64,000 nucleotides of DNA from Paraburkholderia sp. BCC1886 (GCF_900996245.1 NZ_CAAJGK010000085.1:248001-312000), one strand, 5' to 3'; counted from the first letter of the stretch, positions 36,009-45,659 are shown. Numbers and translations: made by a program. Notes: generated by a model not told the origin, from the sequence alone.

Positions 36009-36044
36009 AAAAAAACGGCGCTTCGAACGAAGCGCCGTTTTTTT
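36009..36044. terminator. bidirectional terminator
   Basis: Poly-A, then ACGGCGCTTCG / CGAAGCGCCGT with an AA loop, then poly-T. It serves the plus-strand gene before it and the convergent hpnB. Confidence 0.85.
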
Positions 36045-36080
36045 CGAACCGTTCCCGCACTATCGCCTGCATCACGCAGG

Positions 36081-37253
36081 TCAGCGGTCCTGCACCGGCG
36101 CCTGCACGCGCGCCTTCCACTGCCCGCCCTTGCCGCGCCAGTAACGCACCGCCGACGCAAACGTCGCGCCGACATAGAACAGCGCCACCAGCGGCAGAAA
36201 CGGCGCCCACAACGGCGAACGGCGGTAATAGCTCAGCATTGGCGCATACGCGCAGCACATCGCCGCCCATGCAAGCCATGCGGGCCAGCCGGTCGGGCCG
36301 AGCACCAGCGCGGCAAGCGGCGGCAAAAGATAAATGATCGCCATGCCCACCAGCGTTCCGGCCAGCAGCAGCGGCGAGTAGTGCAATTGCGTGAACGCGG
36401 TCCGCGCAATCATGTTCCAGATCTCGCGCCAGCTATCGTACGGACGCAGCGACACGCTGCGCGCCGCCACATCCAGCCGGATCGGATGACGTCCCGTGCC
36501 GCGATGCTTGATGCGCGCGGCGAGACTGCAATCGTCGATCAGTTCGGCGCGGATCGACTCGATGCCGCCCGCTTCTTCCAGCGCACTGCGCCGCACCAGC
36601 ATGCAACCGCCCGCCGCCGCCGCCGTGCGATTGCGCGGATTGTTGACCCATGCGAACGGATACAGCTTGGCGAAGAAGAACACGAAAGCCGGAATCAGCG
36701 CCTTTTCCCAGAACGAATCGCAACGCAGCCGGACCATCAGCGAAACCAGGTCGCGCTGCTCCGCCTGGGCGCGGATCACCAGTTGCGCGACGGCGTCCGC
36801 CGGATGACCGATGTCCGCGTCGGTCAGCAGCAGAAAGTCGGCGGGCAGGCCGAGCGTGCGCACGGCTTCGATGCCTTGCGACTGCGCCCACACCTTGCCG
36901 GACCAGCCCGTCGGCAACGGCTTCGCGGTGAGCACCGTGAGCCGGTCGGGACACTGCAACTGCAACGCGGCAGCGCGCGCGGCCTCGGCGGTGCCGTCGG
37001 TGCTGTGGTCGTCGACCACGATCACGTGGAAGTTGCCCGCATAGTCCTGCTGCAGCAACGTGGTCACCGCCGCGGCGATCACGTCGGCTTCATTGCGCGC
37101 CGGCACCACGGCCGCGACCGCCGGCCAGGCGTCGCGCGGCGTCACCGCGAGCGGCGCGGCGGGACGCGCACGCCAGAAGCCGCCGCGCGCGAACAGCAGG
37201 ACGGCCCAGATCAGCAGCGAAACACAGGAGAGCAGAAACAGAACGACGACCAT
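36081..37253 (-). CDS. hpnB: hopanoid-associated glycosyltransferase HpnB
   Basis: 390 residues from ATG 37253, which overlaps the hpnC stop (TGATG). An N-terminal membrane anchor (LFLLSCVSLLIWAVLLF), then a GT2 domain: AVVPARNEADVI, VIVVDDHSTDGT, LLLTDADIGH (DxD-like). C-terminal membrane helices (LLAGTLVGMAIIYLL and others) complete it. HpnB is thought to attach or modify the sugar of composite hopanoids. It is the last gene of the hpnC-hpnB pair. Confidence 0.9.
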   Translation of the reverse strand: MVVVLFLLSCVSLLIWAVLLFARGGFWRARPAAPLAVTPRDAWPAVAAVVPARNEADVIAAAVTTLLQQDYAGNFHVIVVDDHSTDGTAEAARAAALQLQCPDRLTVLTAKPLPTGWSGKVWAQSQGIEAVRTLGLPADFLLLTDADIGHPADAVAQLVIRAQAEQRDLVSLMVRLRCDSFWEKALIPAFVFFFAKLYPFAWVNNPRNRTAAAAGGCMLVRRSALEEAGGIESIRAELIDDCSLAARIKHRGTGRHPIRLDVAARSVSLRPYDSWREIWNMIARTAFTQLHYSPLLLAGTLVGMAIIYLLPPLAALVLGPTGWPAWLAWAAMCCAYAPMLSYYRRSPLWAPFLPLVALFYVGATFASAVRYWRGKGGQWKARVQAPVQDR

Positions 37254-38119
37254 CAGGCATTCCCTTCGATTGAACGCGCCGCCACGCCGACCCGGCGCGA
37301 GAGCCGCATCATCAGCGTGCGCGCCGCCACGACGCACCAGTCGAACGTATTGAGCACCGGGCGCTCGCGAAACACGTCGTAACCGGCTTTTTCGATCCGT
37401 TCGAGAAAGCGCAGACCGCCGTGCACGGCCCCGCACAATTCGATACCGAGACGCCCGGGAATGCGCAACGCGAGCGGCGCACCACGCACCAGCGTCGCCC
37501 GCACGAAGTCCACCTCGTGCGCCATCAGCGCACGCCAGGCATCGTCGACCGTGCCTTTGGCGATTTGCGCCTCGGTCACGCCGAAGCGCTGCAGATCGGC
37601 CAGCGGCAGATACAGGCGATCGTTTTTCCAGTCGGCCGACACGTCCAGCCAGAAACTGATGAGTTGCGACGCGGTGCAGATCGCATCGGCATCGGCGAGA
37701 TTGCGCGGCGTGGCCGCCTTCACGAGATGCAGCATCAGATGCCCAACCGGATTCGCCGAGTGGCGGCAATAGTCGAGGAGCGCGGCGCGGTCCGGGTAAC
37801 GGTGCGTATCGATATCGTGCGCGCAGCCGTCGAGCAGATCGTAGAACGGCGCGAGCGGCAGCTTGTATTGCGCCACCACGCCGGCGAGCTTGCCGAATAG
37901 GAGCGCATGGACCGGCGCCGCGCGCCGCCCGGCCACGGCGTCGAGCCCGGCGCGGAAATCGGCGAGACGCGCATCGCGCTCGGCCGCGCTCCAGTCGCCC
38001 TGGTCGGCCAGATCGGCGGCCGTGCGCACAACCTGATAAATTATGTCGACCGGCGCGCGCAGCGCCTTCGGCAGCAAGACCTTCGGCACCGGAAAGTATT
38101 CGTGTTGATCGACGTCCAT
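37253..38119 (-). CDS. hpnC: squalene synthase-family protein HpnC
   Basis: 288 residues from ATG 38119 (MDVDQHEYFPVPKVLLP). Trans-prenyltransferase fold with the first Asp-rich helix VRTAADLADQGDW and the second WLDVSADWKNDRLYLP. With HpnD and HpnE it converts two farnesyl diphosphates to squalene via presqualene diphosphate and hydroxysqualene. HpnD and HpnE are encoded separately, 10 kb to the right. It overlaps hpnB by one base. Confidence 0.9.
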   Translation of the reverse strand: MDVDQHEYFPVPKVLLPKALRAPVDIIYQVVRTAADLADQGDWSAAERDARLADFRAGLDAVAGRRAAPVHALLFGKLAGVVAQYKLPLAPFYDLLDGCAHDIDTHRYPDRAALLDYCRHSANPVGHLMLHLVKAATPRNLADADAICTASQLISFWLDVSADWKNDRLYLPLADLQRFGVTEAQIAKGTVDDAWRALMAHEVDFVRATLVRGAPLALRIPGRLGIELCGAVHGGLRFLERIEKAGYDVFRERPVLNTFDWCVVAARTLMMRLSRRVGVAARSIEGNA

Positions 38120-38469
38120 CCAGCGAGCCTCGAAACCTTTCTGTAATGTGGGCGCCAACGGGCGCCGCAGGACCGCGTAGTTTAAGGGTTCCGATAAAGC
38201 GGCGCAGCGTGTAATCATTGCCATCTGCACGCGGGCGCAATCGGGAGGCCTTCACGGAGCGTAGGTGGCACTCGTAGCCGGTGAGTCGGGCCACCAGCCG
38301 GCCCCCTCAAAGCAAAGCCCGGCTGATAGCGTTAGAATGCGCGTTTGGTTTTGCTGTACCGGCCCGACGCCGGGGCTCAAGACGTCAACTAAATAGATAG
38401 ATGATCGCGGCGATCGAGTCACAGTTACCGACTTCTTCACAGCCCGCGTCAGTCGGAGTTCGCCCATTT
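38120..38469. other. divergent region between hpnC and ispH
   Basis: About 350 bp holding the promoters for both directions. An alternative ispH start at 38401 would reduce it. No operator recognised. Confidence 0.4.
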
Positions 38470-39414
38470 ATGCGAGTCATCCTTGCCCAGCCCCGCGGCT
38501 TTTGTGCGGGCGTTGTCCGTGCAATCGAGATTGTCGATCGCGCGCTACAGCAACACGGCGCGCCCGTGTATGTGCGCCACGAGATCGTCCACAATCGTCA
38601 CGTGGTCGACAATCTGCGTGCGAAAGGCGCGCGTTTCGTCGAAGAACTCGATGAAGTGCCGCACGGCGCCGTCGCCATTTTCAGCGCGCACGGTGTGGCG
38701 CAAACCGTCGAGCGCGATGCGGAACAGCGCGGCCTCGATATACTCGACGCCACCTGTCCGCTGGTCACCAAGGTCCACGTGCAAGGCCGGCAATATGTCG
38801 CCGCGGGCCGCACGCTGATTCTTATCGGTCACGCCGGGCATCCGGAAGTGGAAGGCACCATCGGTCAGATTCCCGGCAAGGTATTGCTGGTGCAAAGCGA
38901 AGCCGAAGTCGCCCATCTGGACCTGCCGCTCGACACGCCGCTCGCGTATGTGACGCAAACTACGCTGTCGGTGGACGATACGCGTGGCATTATCGATGCG
39001 CTGCTGCGCCGCTTCACCAACATCGTCGGACCCGATACGCGCGACATCTGCTACGCCACGCAAAATCGTCAGGCTGCCGTGCGGGAACTGAGCAAAGAGG
39101 TCGACGTGCTGCTGGTGGTGGGCGCCACCAATAGTTCGAACTCGAACCGGCTGCGCGAAATCGGCAGCGAAAGCGGCGTGGCGAGCTACCTCGTCGCCGA
39201 CGGTTCGGAAGTGAAGCCGGAGTGGTTTGCCAATGCGCAAACGGTCGGCGTCACGGCCGGTGCTTCGGCACCGGAAGAAATGGTCAGAAACGTAATCGAT
39301 GCGCTGAGCGCATTGGGGCCCGTCGATGTCACGACGATGGCGGGCCGTGAAGAAAAAGTCGAATTCAAGTTGCCGTCGAAACTGATGCAACCACTCGCTG
39401 CACGCGAAGTTTAA
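38470..39414 (+). CDS. ispH: 4-hydroxy-3-methylbut-2-enyl diphosphate reductase IspH
   Basis: 314 residues from ATG 38470 (MRVILAQPRGFCAGVV), the usual start of this family; an in-frame ATG at 38401 would add 23 residues. The [4Fe-4S] cysteines Cys12, Cys96 (DATCPLV) and Cys194 (DICYATQNR) are all present. It is the last enzyme of the MEP pathway, making IPP and DMAPP. Its place directly before hpnH (10 bp gap) suggests a dedicated copy that raises precursor supply for hopanoids; the housekeeping ispH would lie elsewhere. Confidence 0.93.
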   Translation: MRVILAQPRGFCAGVVRAIEIVDRALQQHGAPVYVRHEIVHNRHVVDNLRAKGARFVEELDEVPHGAVAIFSAHGVAQTVERDAEQRGLDILDATCPLVTKVHVQGRQYVAAGRTLILIGHAGHPEVEGTIGQIPGKVLLVQSEAEVAHLDLPLDTPLAYVTQTTLSVDDTRGIIDALLRRFTNIVGPDTRDICYATQNRQAAVRELSKEVDVLLVVGATNSSNSNRLREIGSESGVASYLVADGSEVKPEWFANAQTVGVTAGASAPEEMVRNVIDALSALGPVDVTTMAGREEKVEFKLPSKLMQPLAAREV

Positions 39415-39424
39415 GGAGGACGTC

Positions 39425-40576
39425 TTGTCTATTCCGCTGCTACAGAAAGTCCGGGTCGGCGCATACATCATGCGTCAGCATCTGTCTGGCAATAAGCGCT
39501 ACCCGCTCGCCTTGATGCTGGAACCGCTGTTCCGCTGCAACCTTGCCTGCAATGGCTGCGGCAAGATCGATTATCCCGATCCCATCCTGAACCAGCGTCT
39601 GTCGCTGGAAGAATGTCTTGGCGCCGTCGACGAATGCGGCGCGCCGGTGGTCTCGATCGCTGGTGGCGAGCCGCTGCTGCACAAGGAAATGCCGCAAATC
39701 GTCAAGGGCATCATCGCGCGCAAGAAGTTCGTGTACCTGTGCACGAATGCGCTGCTGATGGAAAAGAAAATGGACGACTACCAGCCGAATCCGTACTTCG
39801 TCTGGTCGGTGCATCTGGACGGAGACGAACAGGCGCACGACCATTCGGTGTCGCAGGAAGGCGTGTACGTGAAGGCCGTTGCCGCGATCAAGGAAGCGAA
39901 GCGCCGTGGTTTCCGCGTGAACATCAACTGCACGCTGTTCAACGACGCCGTGCCGGAGCGCGTGGCCAAATTCTTCGACTCGGTCAAGGAAATGGGCGTC
40001 GACGGTATTACCGTGTCGCCGGGTTATGCGTACGAACGCGCGCCGGATCAGCAGCACTTCCTGAACCGCGACAAGACCAAGCATCTGTTCCGCGAAATTT
40101 TCAAGCGCGGCAACAACGGCAAGAACTGGTCGTTCAGCCAGTCGGCCATGTTCCTCGACTTCCTGGCCGGCAATCAGACGTATGAATGCACGCCCTGGGG
40201 CAATCCGGCGCGTACGGTGTTCGGCTGGCAGAAGCCGTGCTATCTGGTCGGCGAAGGCTATGTGAAGACCTTCAAGGAACTGATGGACACGACGGAGTGG
40301 GACAAGTACGGCACGGGTAACTACGAGAAGTGCGCGGACTGCATGGTCCACTGCGGCTTCGAAGCGACGGCCGTGATGGATACGGTCGCGCATCCGCTGA
40401 AGGCGCTGAAGGTGAGCCTGCGCGGTCCGAAGACGACCGGCGCGTTCACGGAAGACATTCCGTTGGACAAGCAACGTCCCGCCGAATACGTGTTCTCGCG
40501 TCACGTCGAGATCAAGCTCGAGGAAATCGGCCGCACGGGTAAGGGCAAGAAGGTTCAGACGGCTTCGGTCCACTGA
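39425..40576 (+). CDS. hpnH: radical SAM adenosylhopane synthase HpnH
   Basis: 383 residues from a TTG start with a perfect AAGGAGG 6 bp before it. Radical-SAM cluster Cys38-x3-Cys42-x2-Cys45 (FRCNLACNGCGK), then SIAGGEPLLH. A C-terminal Cys-containing segment (KCADCMVHCGFEATAV) is typical of HpnH. It adds the 5'-deoxyadenosyl group to diploptene, the first step of extended hopanoids. Followed by a strong terminator. Confidence 0.94.
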   Translation: MSIPLLQKVRVGAYIMRQHLSGNKRYPLALMLEPLFRCNLACNGCGKIDYPDPILNQRLSLEECLGAVDECGAPVVSIAGGEPLLHKEMPQIVKGIIARKKFVYLCTNALLMEKKMDDYQPNPYFVWSVHLDGDEQAHDHSVSQEGVYVKAVAAIKEAKRRGFRVNINCTLFNDAVPERVAKFFDSVKEMGVDGITVSPGYAYERAPDQQHFLNRDKTKHLFREIFKRGNNGKNWSFSQSAMFLDFLAGNQTYECTPWGNPARTVFGWQKPCYLVGEGYVKTFKELMDTTEWDKYGTGNYEKCADCMVHCGFEATAVMDTVAHPLKALKVSLRGPKTTGAFTEDIPLDKQRPAEYVFSRHVEIKLEEIGRTGKGKKVQTASVH

Positions 40577-40600
40577 CCTGATTTCTGCACGCTGACGATA

Positions 40601-40636
40601 AAAAGCGCGCTAGCCTTTCGGCCAGCGCGCTTTTTT
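40601..40636. terminator. terminator after hpnH
   Basis: Stem GCGCGCTAGCC / GGCCAGCGCGC (one mismatch) with a TTTC loop, followed by TTTTTT; preceded by AAAA, so it may also serve hpnM from the other side. Confidence 0.85.
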
Positions 40637-40666
40637 CATGGGGCATGTGGGACCAGCGAGGAAGAC

Positions 40667-41272
40667 TCAGCCCGCGCTGCGTGCGTTATGAGCGGTCAGA
40701 AACTTGATCAGCCCGTCGACGCCGCCTTTGTTCAACTGGTCGGCGAACTGCGTCTGATAAACCTGAATCAGCCACGCGCCCATCATGTTGATGTCGTAGA
40801 CCTTCCAGCCGGTGGCGCTGCGGGTCATGCGGTAATCGATTGCGTCGTCGCCGCCGTTGCTCATCACATGCGATTGCACGACGGCGTCCTTGGCGCCGGC
40901 GGGCACGTTAGCCGGCAAGAACTTGAACTTCACGTCCTGATCGCGCAGTTGCGACAGCGAAGCGGCGTATGTGCGAACCAGCAGCAGTGTGAACTGGTCG
41001 TAGAGCTGCTTCTGCTGCTCGGGTGTCGCGGTGCTCCATGCCTTACCCACTGCGATGCGCGTGGTGCGCTGGAAGTCGGTGGCCGGCAGGAAGCGGGTTT
41101 CCACCAGCTGCGTGATTTTTGCCATATCGCCGCCGCGCGCTTGCGGATCGGCTTTCATCGCGGCGACCGTGCCTTCCACCGCACTCTTGACCACCGCATC
41201 GGGGGCACTCTGCGCATACGCCGCCGTGGACACCACGGCCGCTACTACAAAAGCAGACAGATAACGTTTCAT
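40667..41272 (-). CDS. hpnM: HpnM / MlaC-like periplasmic lipid carrier
   Basis: 201 residues with a Sec signal peptide (cleavage after AYA, residue 20). MlaC/Ttg2D family: TRFLPATDFQRTTRIAVGKAW, then LLLVRTYAASL, and VVQSHVMSNGGDDAIDYRM. Expected to carry hopanoid or phospholipid across the periplasm, in line with the HpnN transporter encoded divergently at 41559. No mlaFEBD partner genes are visible. Confidence 0.88.
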   Translation of the reverse strand: MKRYLSAFVVAAVVSTAAYAQSAPDAVVKSAVEGTVAAMKADPQARGGDMAKITQLVETRFLPATDFQRTTRIAVGKAWSTATPEQQKQLYDQFTLLLVRTYAASLSQLRDQDVKFKFLPANVPAGAKDAVVQSHVMSNGGDDAIDYRMTRSATGWKVYDINMMGAWLIQVYQTQFADQLNKGGVDGLIKFLTAHNARSAG

Positions 41273-41558
41273 ACGCTCGCCAGGATCTGAGAAAAGTCAG
41301 CGCCGACGCTACCTGCAAGCCCATGCTCGGTAAAGCCCGTTTGCGGGTCCGTCGGCGAAAGCACAATAGACCAGTATATCGGGATTGCGTTCCCGCCCGG
41401 GTTGGGCCCTGCTGGTCTCCGGGTTGTGCCCGGGGTTCGTCCCGATTGGTCCCGCCACGCGCTGCGTTTGCCAGGGAACACGAGCGGGATCGTCCGTCTC
41501 TGTATACTTGTGCACTTTCCCGAACAACTCACCCCGTGATAAGGCCCAGTCCGCCTAC

Positions 41559-44180
41559 ATGCTGAAGTCATCTATCGTCCGTCTCGTCGCCTATTCGGTG
41601 CGCCATCCGCTGCGGATCATCCTGCTCTCGCTCGTGCTCGCGGTGCTGAGCGGCTTCTATGTCGCGCATCACTTCAAGATCAATACGGATATCAGCCGTC
41701 TCATCGAAACGGACGCGCAGTGGTCCGGGCTCGAACACGCAATGGACGACGCCTTCCCGGATCGCGGCCAGACCGTGCTGGTCGTGGTCGAAGCGCACGC
41801 GCCGGAATTCGCCGATGCCGCCGCCAACGCGCTGACGGCCGCGCTCAAAGCCGACTCGAAAGAGTTCGTCGCCGTCTCGCAGCCCACCGGCGGCGCGTTC
41901 TTCGATCACAACGGCCTGCTGTTCCCTTCCACCGATGAAGTGCTGTCGACCACCTCGCAGCTGGTGCAGTCGCGCCCGCTGGTCAACGCCCTCGCCCACG
42001 ACCCGAGTTTGACCGGTCTCGCCAGCACGCTCACGACGAGTCTGCTGCTGCCGCTGCAGCTCGGTCAGGTGAAGCTCGCCGACATGAGCCATCTGCTGTC
42101 GCAAAGCGCGGACACGCTCGACCGCGTGCTGGCCGGTCAGCCCGCGGTGTTTTCGTGGCGCTCGCTGGTGGACAGGAGCACGGCGAGCAATCCGGCGCGT
42201 GCGTTTGTGATCGTGCAGCCCGTGGTGAATTACGACGTGCTGGAGCCAGGCGCGAGCGCGACGCAGGCGATCCGCAATACGGCCGCGTCGCTGCATCTCG
42301 ATGCGCGTTACGGCGCCAGCGTGCGGCTGACCGGCGAACAGCCGCTCGCCGACGAAGAGTTCGCCTCCGTCAAGGACGGCGCCGCGCTCAACGGCATCGG
42401 CACGATCGTCGTCGTGCTGATCATTTTGTGGCTCGCGCTGCGCTCGGGGCGCATGATCGCCGCGGTCTTCATTACGCTGTTCGTCGGGCTGGCGATTACG
42501 GCAGCGCTCGGTCTTCTGATGGTCGGCGCGCTCAACATGATTTCGGTCGCGTTCATGGTGCTGTTCGTCGGGCTCGGCGTCGACTTCGGCTTGCAGTTCG
42601 GCGTGAAATATCGCGAAGAGCGCAACCGCGACGACCGGCTCTCGGCCGCGCTCGCGCACACCGCACATAGCATCGGCGTGCCGCTGACGCTCGCGGCCGT
42701 CGCGGTCGCGCTCAGCTTCTTCTCGTTTCTGCCGACCGCTTATCGCGGTGTGTCGGAGTTGGGCGAGATTGCGGGCGTCGGCATGTTCGTCGCCTATCTG
42801 ACCAACATGACGCTGTTGCCCGCGCTGCTGAAAGTGTTCAACCCGCCGGGCGAAGCTGCTTCGCCCGGCTTCAGGCAACTGGCGCCCGTCGACGATTTTC
42901 TCGCCCGGCACCGCAAGCCGGTGCTGATCGGCACGCTGATCGTCGTGATCGGCGCTACGCCTTTGCTGTTCCATCTGCGCTTCGACTTCAACCCGCTGCA
43001 CCTGAAGGACCCGCATACGGAGTCGATGGAAACGCTGCTCTCGCTAAAGGATTCGCCGCAAGCCGCGGTGAACAACGTGCATGTGCTCGCGCCGTCGCTG
43101 GCCGCTGCCGATCAGATGGCCGCGCGTTTGCGCACATTGCCGGAAGTCGGCCGCGTTACGACGCTCGACACCTACGTTCCCACCGAACAGCATCAGAAGC
43201 TGATGCTCGTGGCCAGCGCCGCGCAGCAACTGTTGCCGGCGCTGCAGCAGGCCGGCGCGCCGGCCGCGACCGACGCCGTGCGGGTCGATACGCTGAAGCG
43301 CGCGGCCAACCAGCTCGCGCTGGCGGCGGACGATCATCCGGGACCGGGCGCGGCCGAGGCGAAGCATCTCTCGACGACGCTGCAAAAGCTGGCCACCGCG
43401 AATGCCGCCACGCGCGATCGCGCCGAAACCGCGATGTCGGAACCGCTGCGGATCGCGTTGAAGCAGTTGGCCGATCTGCTGCAACCGGGCGAGATTACGC
43501 GCGAGAACCTGCCTGCCGATATCGCCAAAGGCTGGGTCGCGAAAGACGGCCGGGCGCTGGTCGACATCGCACCGAAGGTTAAACCCGGCACCGATCCGAA
43601 CGACGACGCGATGCTCGCCCGCTTCGCCCACGCGGTGAAAAAGGCGGAACCGGGCGCGATCGGCGGACCGATCTCGATCCTGCATTCGGCCGATACGATC
43701 ATCAAGGCGTTCCTGCAAGCGGCGGGTTATGCGCTGCTGTCGATCGCCATCCTGTTGTGGATCGCGTTGCGGCGCCTCGGCGACGTCCTGCGCACGCTGG
43801 TGCCGCTGCTGGTCTCGGCGCTGGTGACACTGGAATTGTGCGTGGTGTTCGGCATGCCGCTGAACTTCGCGAATATCATTGCGCTGCCGTTGATGCTCGG
43901 CGTCGGCGTGGCCTTCAAGATTTACTTCGTGATGGCCTGGCGCAACGGGCAAACCGGCCTGCTGCAATCGAGTCTCACTCACGCCGTGCTGTTCAGCGCG
44001 GCGACCACGGCGACGGCGTTCGGCAGCCTGTGGCTATCGCACCATCCGGGGACGGCCAGCATGGGACGTCTGCTGGCGCTGTCGCTGCTTTGCACGCTGA
44101 TCGGCGCAGTCGTATTCCAACCGGTATTGATGGGCAAGCCGCGCGCACGTCGCGAGAAAAACAAGGGAATTGAAGCATGA
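41559..44180 (+). CDS. hpnN: HpnN hopanoid RND-type transporter
   Basis: 873 residues from ATG 41559 (MLKSSIVRLVAYSVRHP). Two RND/MMPL repeats: an N-terminal helix near 25, a periplasmic loop, a membrane block at 280-440 (IVVVLIILWLAL, ISVAFMVLFVGLGVDFGLQFG), a second loop, and a final block at 725-870 (LLSIAILLWIALRRLG). HpnN moves hopanoids from the inner to the outer membrane. The stop overlaps the mlaA start (ATGA). Confidence 0.92.
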   Translation: MLKSSIVRLVAYSVRHPLRIILLSLVLAVLSGFYVAHHFKINTDISRLIETDAQWSGLEHAMDDAFPDRGQTVLVVVEAHAPEFADAAANALTAALKADSKEFVAVSQPTGGAFFDHNGLLFPSTDEVLSTTSQLVQSRPLVNALAHDPSLTGLASTLTTSLLLPLQLGQVKLADMSHLLSQSADTLDRVLAGQPAVFSWRSLVDRSTASNPARAFVIVQPVVNYDVLEPGASATQAIRNTAASLHLDARYGASVRLTGEQPLADEEFASVKDGAALNGIGTIVVVLIILWLALRSGRMIAAVFITLFVGLAITAALGLLMVGALNMISVAFMVLFVGLGVDFGLQFGVKYREERNRDDRLSAALAHTAHSIGVPLTLAAVAVALSFFSFLPTAYRGVSELGEIAGVGMFVAYLTNMTLLPALLKVFNPPGEAASPGFRQLAPVDDFLARHRKPVLIGTLIVVIGATPLLFHLRFDFNPLHLKDPHTESMETLLSLKDSPQAAVNNVHVLAPSLAAADQMAARLRTLPEVGRVTTLDTYVPTEQHQKLMLVASAAQQLLPALQQAGAPAATDAVRVDTLKRAANQLALAADDHPGPGAAEAKHLSTTLQKLATANAATRDRAETAMSEPLRIALKQLADLLQPGEITRENLPADIAKGWVAKDGRALVDIAPKVKPGTDPNDDAMLARFAHAVKKAEPGAIGGPISILHSADTIIKAFLQAAGYALLSIAILLWIALRRLGDVLRTLVPLLVSALVTLELCVVFGMPLNFANIIALPLMLGVGVAFKIYFVMAWRNGQTGLLQSSLTHAVLFSAATTATAFGSLWLSHHPGTASMGRLLALSLLCTLIGAVVFQPVLMGKPRARREKNKGIEA

Positions 44181-45124
44181 AGCTGCGTACCACCGTGCTG
44201 GCGCTCACCGCGACCGGGCTGATCTCCGGCTGCGCCACCGGCCCCGACCGAAAACCCGGCGATCCGTTCGAACCGGTGAACCGGGTCGTGTTCAGGTTCA
44301 ACGACGGGCTCGACCAATACGTGGCCGTGCCGGTTGCGAAGGGTTATCAGAAGGTGACGCCGCAGCCGCTGCGCACCGCCGTCAGCAACTTCTTCTCCAA
44401 TCTCGGCGACCTGAACAACGCCGCAAATGCGCTGCTGCAACTGAAGATCACCGACGCGACCGAAGATATCGTGCGCTTCGCCTTCAACTCGACGTTCGGT
44501 CTGGGCGGCCTGATCGACTGGGCGACGCCGGCCGGGCTGCCGAAGCATCATCAGGACTTCGGTCTGACGCTCGGCCACTGGGGCGTGCCTTCGGGTCCGT
44601 ATCTCGTGTTGCCGCTGTTCGGCCCGAGCACGGTGCGCGACAGCATGGGACTGATCGTGGACGTGAAATTCAATCCGCTGAACTACATGGAACCGGCGGT
44701 GCGTAACCCGCTGTACGTGCTGCAGTTCGTCAGCGTGCGCTCCGATCTGCTGGGCGCGACGGACCTGCTGCAGCAGGCGGCGCTCGACAAGTATTCGTTC
44801 GTGCGCGACGCGTATACGCAGCAGCGTCAGGCCCGTCTGCGCGGCTCGAACGGTAATGCCGCGCCGCTGCCGGATTACGACGATCAGGATGGGAATGGCG
44901 CGGGAGCTGCGACGCCGAAGGGCGCGGCCGGCTCCGGCTTGCCGAATTACGACGATCCGGGCGACGGCGCCACCGGTGCGCCCGCGGCAGCCCCGGGAAG
45001 CACCACGGCAGCGCCGGCGGGACTGCCTAACTATGCGGACCCGGGCGATACCCCGGCGTCAGCGGCGGCCCCGGCTAGCACTACGCCGGGCGCGGCTGCG
45101 CCTGTGGCGCCGGCTGCGCAGTAA
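44177..45124 (+). CDS. mlaA: MlaA/VacJ-family lipoprotein
   Basis: 315 residues. Lipobox LISGC (Cys19) and the MlaA core: DPFEPVNRVVFRFNDGLD, NFFSNLGDLNNAANALLQ, GLGGLIDWATPAGLPKH and YLVLPLFGPSTVRD. The C-terminal about 85 residues form a Pro/Ala/Gly-rich tail holding three imperfect copies of LP(D/N)Y(D/A)D(P/Q). Coupled to hpnN by a 4-bp overlap, so it is probably the outer-membrane partner of the hopanoid transporter. Confidence 0.9.
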   Translation: MKLRTTVLALTATGLISGCATGPDRKPGDPFEPVNRVVFRFNDGLDQYVAVPVAKGYQKVTPQPLRTAVSNFFSNLGDLNNAANALLQLKITDATEDIVRFAFNSTFGLGGLIDWATPAGLPKHHQDFGLTLGHWGVPSGPYLVLPLFGPSTVRDSMGLIVDVKFNPLNYMEPAVRNPLYVLQFVSVRSDLLGATDLLQQAALDKYSFVRDAYTQQRQARLRGSNGNAAPLPDYDDQDGNGAGAATPKGAAGSGLPNYDDPGDGATGAPAAAPGSTTAAPAGLPNYADPGDTPASAAAPASTTPGAAAPVAPAAQ

Positions 45125-45138
45125 AACTCGGAAGAAAG

Positions 45139-45164
45139 GCGGAAGCGCCGGAACGGCGCTCCGC
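45139..45164. terminator. hairpin between convergent mlaA and thioesterase genes
   Basis: GCGG-AAGCGCC / GGCGCT-CCGC stem, 14 bp after the mlaA stop. No T-run follows, so rho-independent activity is uncertain. Confidence 0.4.
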
Positions 45165-45179
45165 TTCGAACCATCCCAC

Positions 45180-45659
45180 TCAATGCAGGCTGTCGACTTC
45201 GCCTCGCGTCACCACCAACTCTTCTTCCACCGCTGCGGGGCCTTGCGGCACCGGCCGCGAATCTTCGCGATAACGGTTGAACGCTTCGTCGGCGTAACGG
45301 ATTTGCGTGCGGCCATGCGGCGCCGGCTCGCCGTGTTCGTCGAGATTCACGAACACCATTTTCTCGACAGTCAGAATGCTTTTACGGGTGATCTTGTTGC
45401 GCACTGCGCAGCGCAGCGTGATGGAGGTCCGCCCAAAATGCGTGGCGGTCATGCCCAGTTCGATGATGTCGCCCTGACGTGCCGAGCTGACAAAATTGAT
45501 CTCCGACATGAACTTGGTGACGACCCGTTGATTGTCCATCTGGCAGATGGCGTAAATGGCCGCTTCCTCATCGATCCAGCGCAGCAGGCTACCGCCGAAC
45601 AATGTGCCGTTCGGGTTGAGGTCTTCGGGCTTGACCCACTTTCTCGTATGAAAATTCAT
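45180..45659 (-). CDS. acyl-CoA thioesterase (hotdog fold)
   Basis: 159 residues from ATG 45659, with GGAG 6 bp before it. Acyl-CoA thioester hydrolase family (YciA-like): NPNGTLFGGSLLRWIDEEAA contains the catalytic Asp, followed by RQGDIIELGMTATHFGRTSI. It probably trims fatty-acyl-CoA. It is convergent with mlaA and has no obvious direct part in hopanoid synthesis. Confidence 0.9.
   Translation of the reverse strand: MNFHTRKWVKPEDLNPNGTLFGGSLLRWIDEEAAIYAICQMDNQRVVTKFMSEINFVSSARQGDIIELGMTATHFGRTSITLRCAVRNKITRKSILTVEKMVFVNLDEHGEPAPHGRTQIRYADEAFNRYREDSRPVPQGPAAVEEELVVTRGEVDSLH

Noticed and set aside
37254..38294. 737-residue frame extending hpnB upstream
   Set aside because: The upstream part lies over hpnC in another frame; the true hpnB start at 37253 overlaps the hpnC stop.
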